The notes under the pieces are model-generated. The model was not told the origin of the DNA. It worked only from the letters and a program-made list of their open reading frames with translations, and searched no databases. 10,553 nucleotides of DNA from Tritrichomonas foetus (lineage: Eukaryota > Parabasalia > Tritrichomonadida > Tritrichomonadidae). The translations under genes and the position numbers were made by a program. This document shows positions 1-8,058 of the stretch, piece by piece; position 1 is the stretch's first letter; every line of letters begins with the position of its first letter. The stretch spans positions 22,103-32,655 of the forward strand of contig MLAK01001146.1 of the NCBI GenBank assembly GCA_001839685.1, written 5' to 3'.

Positions 1-113
1 ATCAAGAAGAGAGAAAAGATTAAATCAAGAAGAGAGAAAAGATTAGATCAAGAAGAGAAAAAAGATTAAATCAGGAAGAGAAAAGATTAAATCAAGAAGA
101 GAAAAAAGGTGGA
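1..113. repeat. 23-bp purine-rich tandem repeat
   Basis: Five imperfect head-to-tail units start at 1, 24, 47, 70 and 91. The first two are 23 bp and differ at one base; the third is 23 bp, the fourth is 21 bp, and the fifth fades out around 108. The unit starts atcaagaagag and ends in gattaa. The top strand is almost all A and G apart from one C and a few T per unit. The array lies in the 3' flank of the H2A gene. Because 23 is not a multiple of 3, the frame changes with each unit. Frame 1 stays open from base 1 to a TAA at 67-69 and would encode a Lys/Arg/Glu-rich tail, so the array could include the end of a gene entering from the left, but 22 low-complexity codons cannot establish that. 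Confidence 0.85.
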
Positions 114-122
114 ATTGAATTA

Positions 123-126
123 TTTA
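123..126 (-). terminator. Candidate TAAA polyadenylation signal for H2A
   Basis: Reading the minus strand, TAAA occurs about 20 nt past the H2A stop codon, inside TTTCTAAATAATT. UAAA is the known polyadenylation signal of Trichomonas vaginalis. The motif is very common in A+T-rich DNA, so position relative to the stop is the only real support. Confidence 0.4.
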
Positions 127-146
127 GAAACATTATTGGTTGCACT

Positions 147-551
147 TCACTCTTCCTTGCCCTTCTTGGTTGTTCCAAGGAGGACTTTGTGGATGTGTGG
201 AACAACGCCGGCAGATGCGATTGTGATGTTTGAGAGGAGTTGATTCAATTCTTCATCGTTCCTGATGGCGAGCATGATGTGGCGCGGCGAGATACGCGTC
301 TTCTTGTTGTCGCGGGCTGCGTTTCCGGCAAGTTCGAGGACTTCGACTGTCAAATATTCGAGGACGGCGGCCATGAAGACTGGAGCGCCTGCACCGACAC
401 GCTCTCCATAGCGTCCTTCACGGAGGAAACGATGGAGACGGCCGACTGGGAATTGAAGACCTGCACGTGAGGATCTTGTCTTTGGATGCTGGCGTTCACC
501 ATCGACGGCAGTTTTTGTGGCTGTTTTCTTGACACCTTTCTTTGCTGGCAT
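147..551 (-). CDS. H2A: Histone H2A (core, replication-type)
   Basis: This gene encodes a complete 134-residue core histone H2A, which pairs with H2B in the nucleosome. A Lys-rich tail of about 28 residues precedes the histone fold, which begins at AGLQFPVGR (30-38) and continues through [32 protein letters not shown] and [14 protein letters not shown]. The nucleosome acidic patch is complete: Glu65, Glu70, Glu73, Asp99, Glu100 and Glu101. There is no C-terminal SQ(E/D) motif, so it is not H2A.X, and the canonical loop and docking sequences argue against H2A.Z. The Gln of human TIAQGG (Gln104) is Ser113 here, and the C-terminal lysines are Lys129/Lys130 in a short GTTKKGKEE tail. The start is fixed by the tail and by an initiator 11 nt upstream. 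G+C is far above its surroundings (31/60 and 38/60 in two sampled 60-base blocks) with many C-ending codons, as expected for a highly expressed gene. No H2B lies next to it. Confidence 0.97.
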   Translation of the reverse strand: MPAKKGVKKTATKTAVDGERQHPKTRSSRAGLQFPVGRLHRFLREGRYGERVGAGAPVFMAAVLEYLTVEVLELAGNAARDNKKTRISPRHIMLAIRNDEELNQLLSNITIASAGVVPHIHKVLLGTTKKGKEE

Positions 552-559
552 TTAAGAAA

Positions 560-564
560 AATGA
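560..564 (-). promoter_or_regulatory. Initiator (Inr) of H2A
   Basis: On the minus strand the sequence TCATT matches the trichomonad initiator TCA(+1)Y(T/A). The +1 A would be at 562, giving an 11-nt leader before the ATG at 551. A second match, TCACT, lies about 20 nt further upstream on the same strand. The nearer copy is preferred because trichomonad leaders are normally under about 20 nt and because the large gene at 3061 has an initiator at exactly the same distance. Confidence 0.6.
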
Positions 565-1827
565 TTTTAGATATTTGATGAAGTGAAAATCATTTCCTTC
601 ATATTGAATTTCTAATGGAGTAAAAGGACACGAAATATGGCGCGATAAAAATCAATTAATTCAATAAAATTATGATGGAACAAAATGGCATTGATAATTG
701 AGAATATTTGATCGTCTTTCTATACAAAAAATTCATTTAATTCTTCAAGGTACATAATGGCAAAATATAGAAATCATATAACTTCACATATCTATAAATC
801 ACCATATCATTGATGGGGATAAATTGAAAATTATGAGAATATAACATCTCTTCATATGGTATGCAATATATGAATTATTTAAATAATTGATGTGTGATTT
901 CTAATTACGTTTGAACGAAAACTTAGAAAAGCAAGTTCTATTATTATTTTTGTTGTTATTTTCATATATATATATAAAGGAACTCTTTAATGCACAAAAT
1001 CGTGTTTAGTATATCACCATTAAATGATATATACACAGAGAGAATTTATATATGAAGGAGCAGGTTAGTATAATCCCTTGATTCGATTCCAATTCTGTAT
1101 TAGTATTGCTCAAAAATTGTTGTCTGAATAATAAATATCATAATCAGCTGATAATGATATTATCTATTTTCTGAAACATAGCATTTAATTCTTAAACAAA
1201 CTAGTATTTGGAACGTTATAATTTCAGAACTGAATGGGTAATGAATTATATATTTTAGTTTATTTAACATGTTTCTAGATTCTTTATGATGTTATACTTG
1301 AAATAATATCAAGGCCATGGAAAACACATTGTGCCCATAATGATAATAAAATTTATTCCATTTTATTTGTGACTCCTTTAAAAAAATCAACTTCAATTAC
1401 GCCTTGAATATTATATACGTTTTTGTTATTCGTGTTTGGAGGGAAGAATTCTGTTTCCATTTGGACTAGTGAACTCATGTTCCAAATTATTAGAAATATT
1501 TTGTGGCTTCAGAATTTAGCTTGATAAACAGGTTTTTTTAAAAAATAAAGTACGATAAACACAAAGAGCTAATATTTTCGTTCAATAAAACTTTACATCT
1601 TTTGGAACCTGATTAGTTTATTTTCGAAAAACAATTTTTTCACAAGAGACAGTTAAATTCCATTTTTTTAACATGGGTTGGAAGATACCTGTTATCTTCT
1701 GATATAGCTTTGTGCATTTGAATTATTTTGATTGGATGCAAGTTCTTAATGAATTGATTTCGAAATATCAAGTGGAATAAATTCACCTTTAAGAGACAAA
1801 ACTCCTAAATTAAATTGAGTATGTGAA
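565..1827. other. Long A+T-rich intergenic region, no gene seen
   Basis: About 1.26 kb separates the H2A promoter from the BspA-like pseudogene. No open frame of useful length or recognisable protein fragment was found on either strand. There is no divergent H2B, and no clean tRNA or rRNA. It holds short runs of alternating AT (for example around 964-976), a 7-bp inverted repeat (1010-1016 with 1025-1031), and an isolated tRNA-promoter-like pair of motifs at 1066-1090, which is treated as a weak observation. Confidence 0.6.
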
Positions 1828-1832
1828 TCATT
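1828..1832 (+). promoter_or_regulatory. Possible relic initiator of the BspA-like gene
   Basis: TCATT matches the trichomonad initiator with +1 A at 1830, 13 nt before the ATG at 1843. The frame is closed just upstream by a TGA at 1816-1818, so this ATG is the first possible start. The spacing fits the other genes here. Because the downstream gene is broken, the site may be a remnant or a chance match. Confidence 0.35.
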
Positions 1833-1842
1833 TAGATTTAAT

Positions 1843-2480
1843 ATGATTTGTTTGCAAAATATTAATATTCCATCATCTGTGAAAAGAATTGCTCTTGGTT
1901 CATTCGCTTTTGGTGAACAACTTGAAGAAGCTATATTTAATGAAGGATGCGATAATATTTATTCTGCTGCTTTTCTTGGCGCAGTAAACTTAAAAAGAGT
2001 TAGAATTCCTTCTACCGTAAAAATATTTGATGAAAAAACATTTGCTAAATGTAATGAACTTGAACAAGTAATTATTGAAGAAGGATGTAAATGCATTTGT
2101 AATCAAGTTTTTAAATATGCTATATCATTAACAACGATTAATATTGCATCAGTTTAAATCATTGGTTCAGAAGCATTTTCATACAGTGGAATTCGAAGGA
2201 TTCATCTTGATATTGAAGTAATTAGTGATTCTTTATTTAGAGGTCGTAATTAGAAGAAATAATATTTGACCCGAATACCAAACATATTGGTGAATATTCT
2301 ATTTATGGATGTCAATGTTTATAGACTATTAAATTCGAATATCCGATTTTATCGATTGGATCTAAAGCATTTTCACGATGCCACAATCTTCGAATAATCG
2401 TTTACACAGGCCCAAAACCTAAATTAAGTCATAAAGCTATTCAATCTCGCACAAAATTACGACAATATCAAAACATTTAA
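1843..2480 (+). pseudogene. BspA-like leucine-rich-repeat protein, decayed
   Basis: The translation shows the BspA-type LRR pattern (LRR_5 / TpLRR class) of roughly 23-residue units, seen as INIPSSVKRIALGSFAF and RIPSTVKIFDEKTF and continuing as IIGSEAF after the first break. In trichomonads such proteins form a very large family, many of them predicted surface proteins; no signal peptide or membrane segment is visible here. An intact first part of 104 codons ends at TAA 2155-2157. The same frame then continues with LRR sequence to about 2250, where a TAG follows Asn. The LRR sequence resumes one frame over at about 2250 (LEEIIFDPNTKHIGEYSIYG), is interrupted again by TAG at 2322-2324, and runs on to TAA at 2478-2480. 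Two nonsense changes and one single-base frameshift in about 640 bp, with the pattern otherwise intact, indicate fairly recent decay. At about 210 codons it is also short for the family. The 104-codon part could still be expressed. Confidence 0.8.
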
Positions 2481-3047
2481 TGAATTAATTCATATAAAAG
2501 ACAAATAATTATTTTACTGATAATATCTTCGATTTCGTTTTCAATTCAAAAATTTAAAGTTTTAGTAAATCTTTATATCATAAGTAAAAATAAACATCAA
2601 CCAAGTTTTCCTTCAGAGCATTTTTTTATATATTTCTTCAATATAATAAACAATAAAACATATTTTCCAAAACTGCAAACGATCTCATTATTTTTTATTT
2701 TTAGGAAACCATATAATGGGAATTTTGTTATCTTTTAAACATATTTACATAACGGTTTTTGCATATATTTAATTTTGCAAGATGGTCATGGGTATGCTTA
2801 TATCAAAATATCATCATTCTTCGAAAAAAGTATAGATAATTGAAATATATCATACCACAATTTGAGTATCGATTTAAGTTAACTTTGGAGTCTATGTTGG
2901 CCCTAATATTTAGACGAAAATTATTAATCAGTCAGACCAATTAATTAATAATATTTAAAACTAGGTTTTTAGATCACTTTTTTAAATTGGTCTGGCAATT
3001 CAATTAATTGAATGGTTTGTTTTCAAAATCTTAAGTGAAGTGAATTT
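2481..3047. other. Intergenic region upstream of the ubiquitin-fusion gene
   Basis: These 567 bases are A+T-rich and hold no recognisable gene on either strand. The only structure seen is the inverted repeat at 2933-2994 and the repeated string caattaatt at 2938-2946 and 3001-3009, both within 130 bp of the next start codon. Confidence 0.55.
2933..2994. repeat. 10-bp perfect inverted repeat
   Basis: The left arm cagaccaatt (2933-2942) is the exact reverse complement of the right arm aattggtctg (2985-2994), with 42 bp between the arms. Just outside the arms, 2931 pairs with 2996 after one mismatch. The right arm ends 66 bp before the ATG at 3061. It could be a protein-binding site or the trace of a small element; no flanking target duplication is obvious. 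Confidence 0.5.
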
Positions 3048-3052
3048 TCATT
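3048..3052 (+). promoter_or_regulatory. Initiator (Inr) of the ubiquitin-fusion gene
   Basis: TCATT inside attttcattttt matches the trichomonad initiator. The +1 A at 3050 gives an 11-nt leader before the ATG at 3061, the same distance as for H2A. This decides the start: in-frame codons from 3040, beginning with GTG, lie at or upstream of the transcription start and are not coding. Confidence 0.6.
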
Positions 3053-3060
3053 TTTATTTA

Positions 3061-6000
3061 ATGGATTTTGATTTGCTTGTCAGCGAAAGAAAATGGGATA
3101 AAGTCCTTGACATTGTCTTTGAAGATCAAAGATTTATAGACCCACTTCTATCATCAAACATACTCAAAGAAATTCCCGAAAATGTTCTTCAGGAATTGTT
3201 GTTAATTTCTAAAAATCCATCAAAAATACTTACTGAAATGTGTCATCTTTGCACTACAGTACCTCGTTTTAGTGATTTTGCAGAAAAAATTTATGATAAT
3301 TTACATAATTTTAAATTCCAACAATCTTGTGAAACTTATCTTGTTATTTGTTTTTCAACAGACCGACTTATTGAAATTATCAAAAAATTACTCACATCTT
3401 CATCAGTTTTGGTTCCACCTGGAAAATTCGTTGTCACGCCAGATTCATTCAAATGGTTTGTTCTTGGTCATCGCCCAGAAATTATTGACCAGTTTTTTGA
3501 CTATTATAAAGAATTAATTGTAAAGGAAAAAATTCCATTTCAAGGTTTCATTTCTTACTTTAGTACAGAAACCAAAGAACAAATTGAAAAAATATTGTTG
3601 AAATCTGAAAGATATCTTCATAATGACGAGTTTTTGGAGAGAATTTTCGATGGCACAATTAAATCATTTCAAGATCCGATTATAAACTTTGTTCAAATTG
3701 AACTTTTGTATGATAATTTCTTCAAACCAGGAGCAGAACTTGAAATCAATGGAGAACCAGGTTCCCCTCACGTTTTACGAAATCTTGCTCCCAAAATTCT
3801 CACAGGAAGATCTGTATTATCTTCAAAATTTTTTGAACTGAAAACTTTTGAACCCAAAATTTGGTCATTTCTCATTAAGGAACTAGAAACTGTTGTAATT
3901 TCCAAATTTATTGATTATGAAGATTCTCAACTTCTCACAATTGCTGTTCAAAGTCTGCATAATCTTGACTTTAATTCATATGCACTGTTATCATTTGATG
4001 AAACTCTCAATATCATTATTAAGACAATTGAAAAGATATTTACCAGAAAAGAAGAACTTGTACATGATAACAATAAATTTACTAATCTACTAATGCTTAT
4101 TACACCAATTCTTATTAAATCATCATCTGAAAATGATACAATAAGTTCACTTCGTGCTATTAATACGTTTAATTTTGAATATCGAAAAGTTTGGTCACTT
4201 CTTCCAGCAGAATTACGTGACAAAATTATTACTGAGTTATGTATGAATCCGTTGGATCCAAAAGAATTTGCACAATGGGTCAAACAGTCTCCTATCACTG
4301 TTTTACTTGGTAATTTATTGAAAATGAGTTCATTATCACATGTGAATAATATTTTGAATATTCCTAATTCTGATTCAAATGGCTTTGTTGAATATACTTT
4401 TCAATATCCAGAGCTTTATATGAAAAATTTGGCATTTGTTACCGAAAGACTTCATGTAATTGAAGTTTTTCTCATGAAAAATAAATTTTGGGAGGCAACA
4501 TCAAATGTTAATACAGACAGCTTCGCTGTATGGGCAATAACATGTATGCGTCTTGTTTCTGAAGCCCTCATAGATGAATCACTTAAAAATGATGCTCTTC
4601 AAATTCATTATCGTTTATGTCGATTCTTATGTATTCCACTCCAACAACAGAATTTTGATTTTCAATTCACACTTCTTTCTGAGTTTATTTGTATGCCTAT
4701 TGCTCTTGAACTTGGATATAAAAACGATCTATATCTATCATCAATTATTAACATTCTCAAAATGCCACACATTCCATCTAATATTTTGGCCAAAATTATT
4801 CTTACACTTGTTAAAACTTCTTCTTGTGATGAGCTCCCCCATCTTGATCAAGTTGCTTCAAAGATCCTCTCTTCAATCCTTCCTTGTTTTTTAGAATATG
4901 AATTTACCAGGGACATTTCAGTATCAGATAATATTTACCCAAAAATTTTTATGCTTAATCGTCGAAATTACTTTGAAATTTGTCGAATAGTCATTAATGA
5001 ACGTGCAGCTATTATGTGCCCAATTCATTTTCAAACACTTCAAAAAAGTTCACCGCAATCAGTAAGTTCTTTCCCACCCATTGACTACACTTTGCTGAAA
5101 GATTATGAATTAACAATACAAAATCCATCAATAACGACTGGTCCACTTACACTCGCATCGATAATCCGTATCTTTGCGTTTAAAGCAAAGCCTTATACAT
5201 CCAAAGAGTTAAAACAGTTCTGGAATCAACAATATCCAATCAAATTTTTGCATAGCATCATTTTAAATCATTTGTCTTTAGTCTTGTCTATTCAACAGCC
5301 AATTGATGTTCCATCAACATATAAATATAACTTCCCAATTTCGCATCAACTAATAGAGTTCTACAAAAATCAAAAATTCACACCACTTTTCTCAATTAGT
5401 CCAGAGAATGTTTTAGATGGAATTCTTTTGGCCGCTGAGTTAGGATCAAAGAATTTTGATTTTAATATTTGCTATAAAGAAAAATTAAAACAAATTGCAG
5501 AAACCAAATCAAATGAGCAAAAACATTATCATCAAAGAATTAAACAAATGAGAAAAGATTTAGAAGACAATATTCAAAAAAGAAGGGACGATCTTCAAAG
5601 ATGTATCTCAGATTTAAATGAATTTGATGGTAAACCGGTTCCAATTACACCTCATTCAGGTTATAGTTTCAAAGAAAATAATTATACTACACCAGTTCCA
5701 CTTGTCAAAAATCATATTAATGTTATTAACTTAGAAAATCCTTTGTTAAATTGCATTCCTCAACTAATTCAAATGAAATGTATTTTACGTCAAGATTTAT
5801 TGGAACAATTTTCTTCAAAATTCATCATTGAAATTGTGAATCAAGCAATTATTATAAAAACTTTCACTAATGAAATTGTGCTACACGCGTTTAATTTATT
5901 TAAAGATATGAAAGCAGATGCTCATTATTTTAGCAAAGAAGCAAAGCGAATTATTCTCACTGAAGAATCTGGAGTAATCCCTAATCATTTATTATCAGCT

Positions 6001-7680
6001 GTAGCATGCTTTGCTCTCAATAATGATGAACAATATTATATACAACTTTTAAAGAATGAGATTACAGCAGCAACTTCATCAGAAATTCTTCAATATTATG
6101 TTAAAACTTCTCGTTTTCCACATATAACAACTGAACATTTATTTGAAATTATGAAAGAATCACATGTGAAATCTCTTCCAAATATTATTTCAATGATTTT
6201 AAATCCATGTCGATCATATCATGCACATCCAAAATGGATTGATTTTATTCGATCACAGTTGGATAAATTCGATCTTTACAGTTGTCAAAAACTCTTCATA
6301 TGTACAATGGACTATTTAATCAAACTTGGATCTAAAGGCGCACAACCAACTGAATGGGATTCTATCTATAAATTATTACTTGATGTTTATTCGAAGTATC
6401 CAACTGAATTGACCGTTGTAGTTGGCCTTAAATTACATCCCAATATTGCTCTCAATGCAATTAGTTCATCATTGTTTTTGACTGACTACAGAGTTGATGT
6501 TCGCACTGATTTACTTTTGGCTTCTCTTCTAGATTTTGGTTCAGAATGGCAAAAAGTTTATTACACTATTGTTTCAACTCTCTTTTTCCCATCTCTCTCT
6601 TCAACAACACCATTTATCATCGATTTTATTATTGATATGCTTTTTGCCATTGAAGTTGATCCAATCACAAAAGAAAATGTTCTTATTCCATTTATTGCTC
6701 GACAACTTACTAGTATTTCTCCCCTAAGTACGTGTTTTTCATTTTACAAGTTTGTTGTTAGTTTTATTTGTCAAAGTGAAAATCAAAAATATACAGAAAT
6801 ATTTGATGCACTCATTCAGATGATAGAGACAATGAAAGTTCATTTTGATTCTTGCTCTCAAACCCGCCTTCAAAACATGTTCAAATCCAAGACAAAAATG
6901 TCACCAGTATCTCTTGAATGGCTTGAAAGTCAAGCCAAGCCTTATCAAATCATGAAAGATTCTTTCAATGGTGAAATCGTCGAAAAACTAATTCACAACA
7001 ATCAAACTGATTTGATACAAATTCACACATTTTGTAAGCGAATTATTTCGTCCAATTACCGACCAATAATTACACCACCAAAATTTTTAGAGTTTGATTC
7101 TACGATAAAAGCAATAGCACATCCTTTATTTGAAATGTTAATCAATAATATTGGAGATAGAAACCAATGCATTCATATAATTCTTGAGATGATTGGAGTA
7201 TATCCAAACATTCCAGAGTTCTTGGAAAATATTTATAAACAGCTTGCCAGAAATGCTACCGCTAAGCACTTAGAGACTATTGTTAAATGGAATATCATGA
7301 GAGAAGATATGATCAAACTCGTTCATAATAAAGTGATTACACTATTTCAAAATGAACCAAATTTTGAATTGTTGGATGGACTTTCTCCCATTCTTTTCTA
7401 TCAACCACCAATTCAACAAAGAGAGGTTTACAGCTATGGATCATTTGAAATATTCATCAAAACTCTTACTGGTAAGCATGTAACTCTTTATGTTAACTCT
7501 CATGATAGAATTATCGATGTGAAACACAAAATTCAAGATAAAGAAGGAATACCACCAGATCAACAGAGATTAATTTTTAGCGGAAAGCAACTCGAAGATG
7601 GAAATACTCTTCAAGATTATTCCATCAAAAAGGACTCCACTCTTCACTTAGTACTTCGTCTTCGTGGAAGCTTCAAGTAA
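3061..7680 (+). CDS. Unassigned large helical protein with C-terminal ubiquitin
   Basis: The gene encodes 1,539 residues starting at MDFDLL; the initiator at 3048-3052 excludes the in-frame GTG at 3040. I do not recognise residues 1-1455. They read as continuous amphipathic helices without signal peptide or clear membrane span, suggesting an alpha-solenoid scaffold. A strongly charged segment at about 806-854 (around [17 protein letters not shown]) is a likely coiled coil, followed by a Pro/Thr-rich loop (about 859-880). No HECT, RING or USP Cys/His signature was seen. Residues 1462-1537 are a ubiquitin, 56 of 76 positions identical by eye to human ubiquitin, ending LRLRG-Ser-Phe-Lys instead of Gly-Gly. 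With no diglycine it should not be cut off by deubiquitinases or conjugated, so it probably acts in cis as a permanent ubiquitin. Codon use in the ubiquitin part is as A+T-rich as the rest, which suggests an old fusion. The stop overlaps a TAAA signal. The ubiquitin call is near certain; the function of the rest is unknown. Confidence 0.93.
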   Translation: MDFDLLVSERKWDKVLDIVFEDQRFIDPLLSSNILKEIPENVLQELLLISKNPSKILTEMCHLCTTVPRFSDFAEKIYDNLHNFKFQQSCETYLVICFSTDRLIEIIKKLLTSSSVLVPPGKFVVTPDSFKWFVLGHRPEIIDQFFDYYKELIVKEKIPFQGFISYFSTETKEQIEKILLKSERYLHNDEFLERIFDGTIKSFQDPIINFVQIELLYDNFFKPGAELEINGEPGSPHVLRNLAPKILTGRSVLSSKFFELKTFEPKIWSFLIKELETVVISKFIDYEDSQLLTIAVQSLHNLDFNSYALLSFDETLNIIIKTIEKIFTRKEELVHDNNKFTNLLMLITPILIKSSSENDTISSLRAINTFNFEYRKVWSLLPAELRDKIITELCMNPLDPKEFAQWVKQSPITVLLGNLLKMSSLSHVNNILNIPNSDSNGFVEYTFQYPELYMKNLAFVTERLHVIEVFLMKNKFWEATSNVNTDSFAVWAITCMRLVSEALIDESLKNDALQIHYRLCRFLCIPLQQQNFDFQFTLLSEFICMPIALELGYKNDLYLSSIINILKMPHIPSNILAKIILTLVKTSSCDELPHLDQVASKILSSILPCFLEYEFTRDISVSDNIYPKIFMLNRRNYFEICRIVINERAAIMCPIHFQTLQKSSPQSVSSFPPIDYTLLKDYELTIQNPSITTGPLTLASIIRIFAFKAKPYTSKELKQFWNQQYPIKFLHSIILNHLSLVLSIQQPIDVPSTYKYNFPISHQLIEFYKNQKFTPLFSISPENVLDGILLAAELGSKNFDFNICYKEKLKQIAETKSNEQKHYHQRIKQMRKDLEDNIQKRRDDLQRCISDLNEFDGKPVPITPHSGYSFKENNYTTPVPLVKNHINVINLENPLLNCIPQLIQMKCILRQDLLEQFSSKFIIEIVNQAIIIKTFTNEIVLHAFNLFKDMKADAHYFSKEAKRIILTEESGVIPNHLLSAVACFALNNDEQYYIQLLKNEITAATSSEILQYYVKTSRFPHITTEHLFEIMKESHVKSLPNIISMILNPCRSYHAHPKWIDFIRSQLDKFDLYSCQKLFICTMDYLIKLGSKGAQPTEWDSIYKLLLDVYSKYPTELTVVVGLKLHPNIALNAISSSLFLTDYRVDVRTDLLLASLLDFGSEWQKVYYTIVSTLFFPSLSSTTPFIIDFIIDMLFAIEVDPITKENVLIPFIARQLTSISPLSTCFSFYKFVVSFICQSENQKYTEIFDALIQMIETMKVHFDSCSQTRLQNMFKSKTKMSPVSLEWLESQAKPYQIMKDSFNGEIVEKLIHNNQTDLIQIHTFCKRIISSNYRPIITPPKFLEFDSTIKAIAHPLFEMLINNIGDRNQCIHIILEMIGVYPNIPEFLENIYKQLARNATAKHLETIVKWNIMREDMIKLVHNKVITLFQNEPNFELLDGLSPILFYQPPIQQREVYSYGSFEIFIKTLTGKHVTLYVNSHDRIIDVKHKIQDKEGIPPDQQRLIFSGKQLEDGNTLQDYSIKKDSTLHLVLRLRGSFK
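5476..5622 (+). other. Predicted coiled-coil segment of the ubiquitin-fusion protein
   Basis: Residues about 806-854 are dense in Lys, Glu, Gln, Arg and Asp with spaced Leu/Ile/Met (Leu809, Ile812, Ile827, Met830, Leu834, Ile838, Leu845, Ile849, Leu852). This differs from the hydrophobic, helical-repeat character on both sides, and it precedes a Pro/Thr-rich stretch. It probably separates two helical halves of the protein. This is judged by eye; heptad scoring was not run. Confidence 0.5.
7444..7671 (+). other. Ubiquitin domain lacking the terminal Gly-Gly
   Basis: Residues 1462-1537 align without gaps to all 76 positions of ubiquitin. The central block [17 protein letters not shown] and the block [11 protein letters not shown] are unchanged. 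Lys6, 11, 27, 29, 33, 48 and 63 are all kept, as are Leu8, Ile44, His68 and Val70 of the recognition patch. Changes cluster at positions 12-28 (for example Glu16 to Tyr, Pro19 to Ser, Thr22 to Arg, Glu24 to Ile, Ala28 to His). Met1 is Phe, so it is not an independent start. Gly76 is Ser, followed by Phe-Lys-stop. Confidence 0.95.
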
Positions 7681-7681
7681 A
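7678..7681 (+). terminator. Stop codon overlapping a TAAA polyadenylation signal
   Basis: The stop TAA is followed by A, so it forms TAAA and then continues TAAATAATTATTAATAA. In Trichomonas vaginalis the UAAA signal often overlaps the stop codon, giving very short 3' ends. The match is short but its position is as expected. Confidence 0.45.
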
Positions 7682-8053
7682 TAATTATTAATAATTTTAC
7701 TTTTTCATAATTATCATCTGTTTATTATTTTCCGAATTTCATGTTTATTGAAATAACAATAAATGTGTATAATCAGGATTTTGCTGAAAAAGAAATGAGT
7801 AAAATAATTACCATTCAGAGAATGGACATGGTCAATGTGTCTATCTATCAATCTAAGCACATATATATATATATATATATATATATCACGATTCCTATCT
7901 TTTGACAAATAATTATTGAACCTTATTCAAAAACATTTTGACAACGAGTGATCAATCATATATAAATATACATTTTCTTTCTTTCAACCATTTGTTGATT
8001 TCACAGAGTGTTTTCTATGACCATTTATACACATAAAATTTATTAATAAACGT
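7682..8053. other. Spacer between the ubiquitin-fusion and GCP genes
   Basis: These 372 bases are A+T-rich non-coding sequence separating two genes on the same strand. They contain the AT microsatellite at 7861-7886. A minus-strand open frame across 7714-7908 is low complexity (its repetitive part is the AT run) and is not a gene. Both neighbours have their own initiator and 3' motifs, so the two are not a shared transcript. Confidence 0.6.
7861..7886. repeat. (AT)13 dinucleotide microsatellite
   Basis: Thirteen uninterrupted AT units lie between cac and cacg. Such runs are unstable in copy number and can form cruciforms. It lies about 170 bp upstream of the next initiator. Confidence 0.95.
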
Positions 8054-8058
8054 TCACA
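8054..8058 (+). promoter_or_regulatory. Initiator (Inr) abutting the GCP start codon
   Basis: TCACA fits TCA(+1)Y(A/T), and its last base is the A of the ATG at 8058. If used, +1 is 8056 and the leader is only two nucleotides. The next upstream match, TCACA at 8001-8005, would give a 55-nt leader, long for a trichomonad. The next in-frame Met is about 80 codons downstream, so this ATG is still the best start. Confidence 0.45.

Noticed and set aside
1..113. CRISPR-like array
   Set aside because: The units are directly adjacent with no unique spacers, and the genome is eukaryotic. It is a simple tandem repeat.
240..470. Open frame on the plus strand opposite H2A
   Set aside because: It is the antisense shadow of the conserved histone gene, kept open by its G+C-rich codons; the translation resembles no protein family.
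1143..1165. Palindromic strings atcagctgat and gataat-gat-attatc
   Set aside because: They are short, made mostly of A and T, have no gene context, and are expected by chance in this composition.
1690..1793. Short peptide-like open stretch before the BspA-like pseudogene
   Set aside because: About 26 codons between two stops with no family resemblance; it could not be linked to the LRR frame.
1819..1824. GTATGT resembling a trichomonad intron 5' splice site
   Set aside because: No matching ACTAACACACAG-type 3' element follows at a useful distance. ACTAAC at 10367-10372 is alone and lacks the acacag part. The intact genes need no splicing.
1843..2480. Stop-codon reassignment as the explanation for in-frame TAA and TAG in the LRR gene
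   Set aside because: A frameshift is also present, and the two large intact genes end at TAA with no internal TAA, TAG or TGA. Decay is the simpler reading.
3040..3060. Seven-codon N-terminal extension of the large protein beginning at GTG
   Set aside because: GTG is not a normal eukaryotic start, and the initiator at 3048-3052 lies inside the extension. The ATG at 3061 is the start.
7714..7908. Minus-strand open frame of 64 codons
   Set aside because: Much of it is translated AT microsatellite (Ile-Tyr repeats) and the rest lies in A+T-rich spacer.
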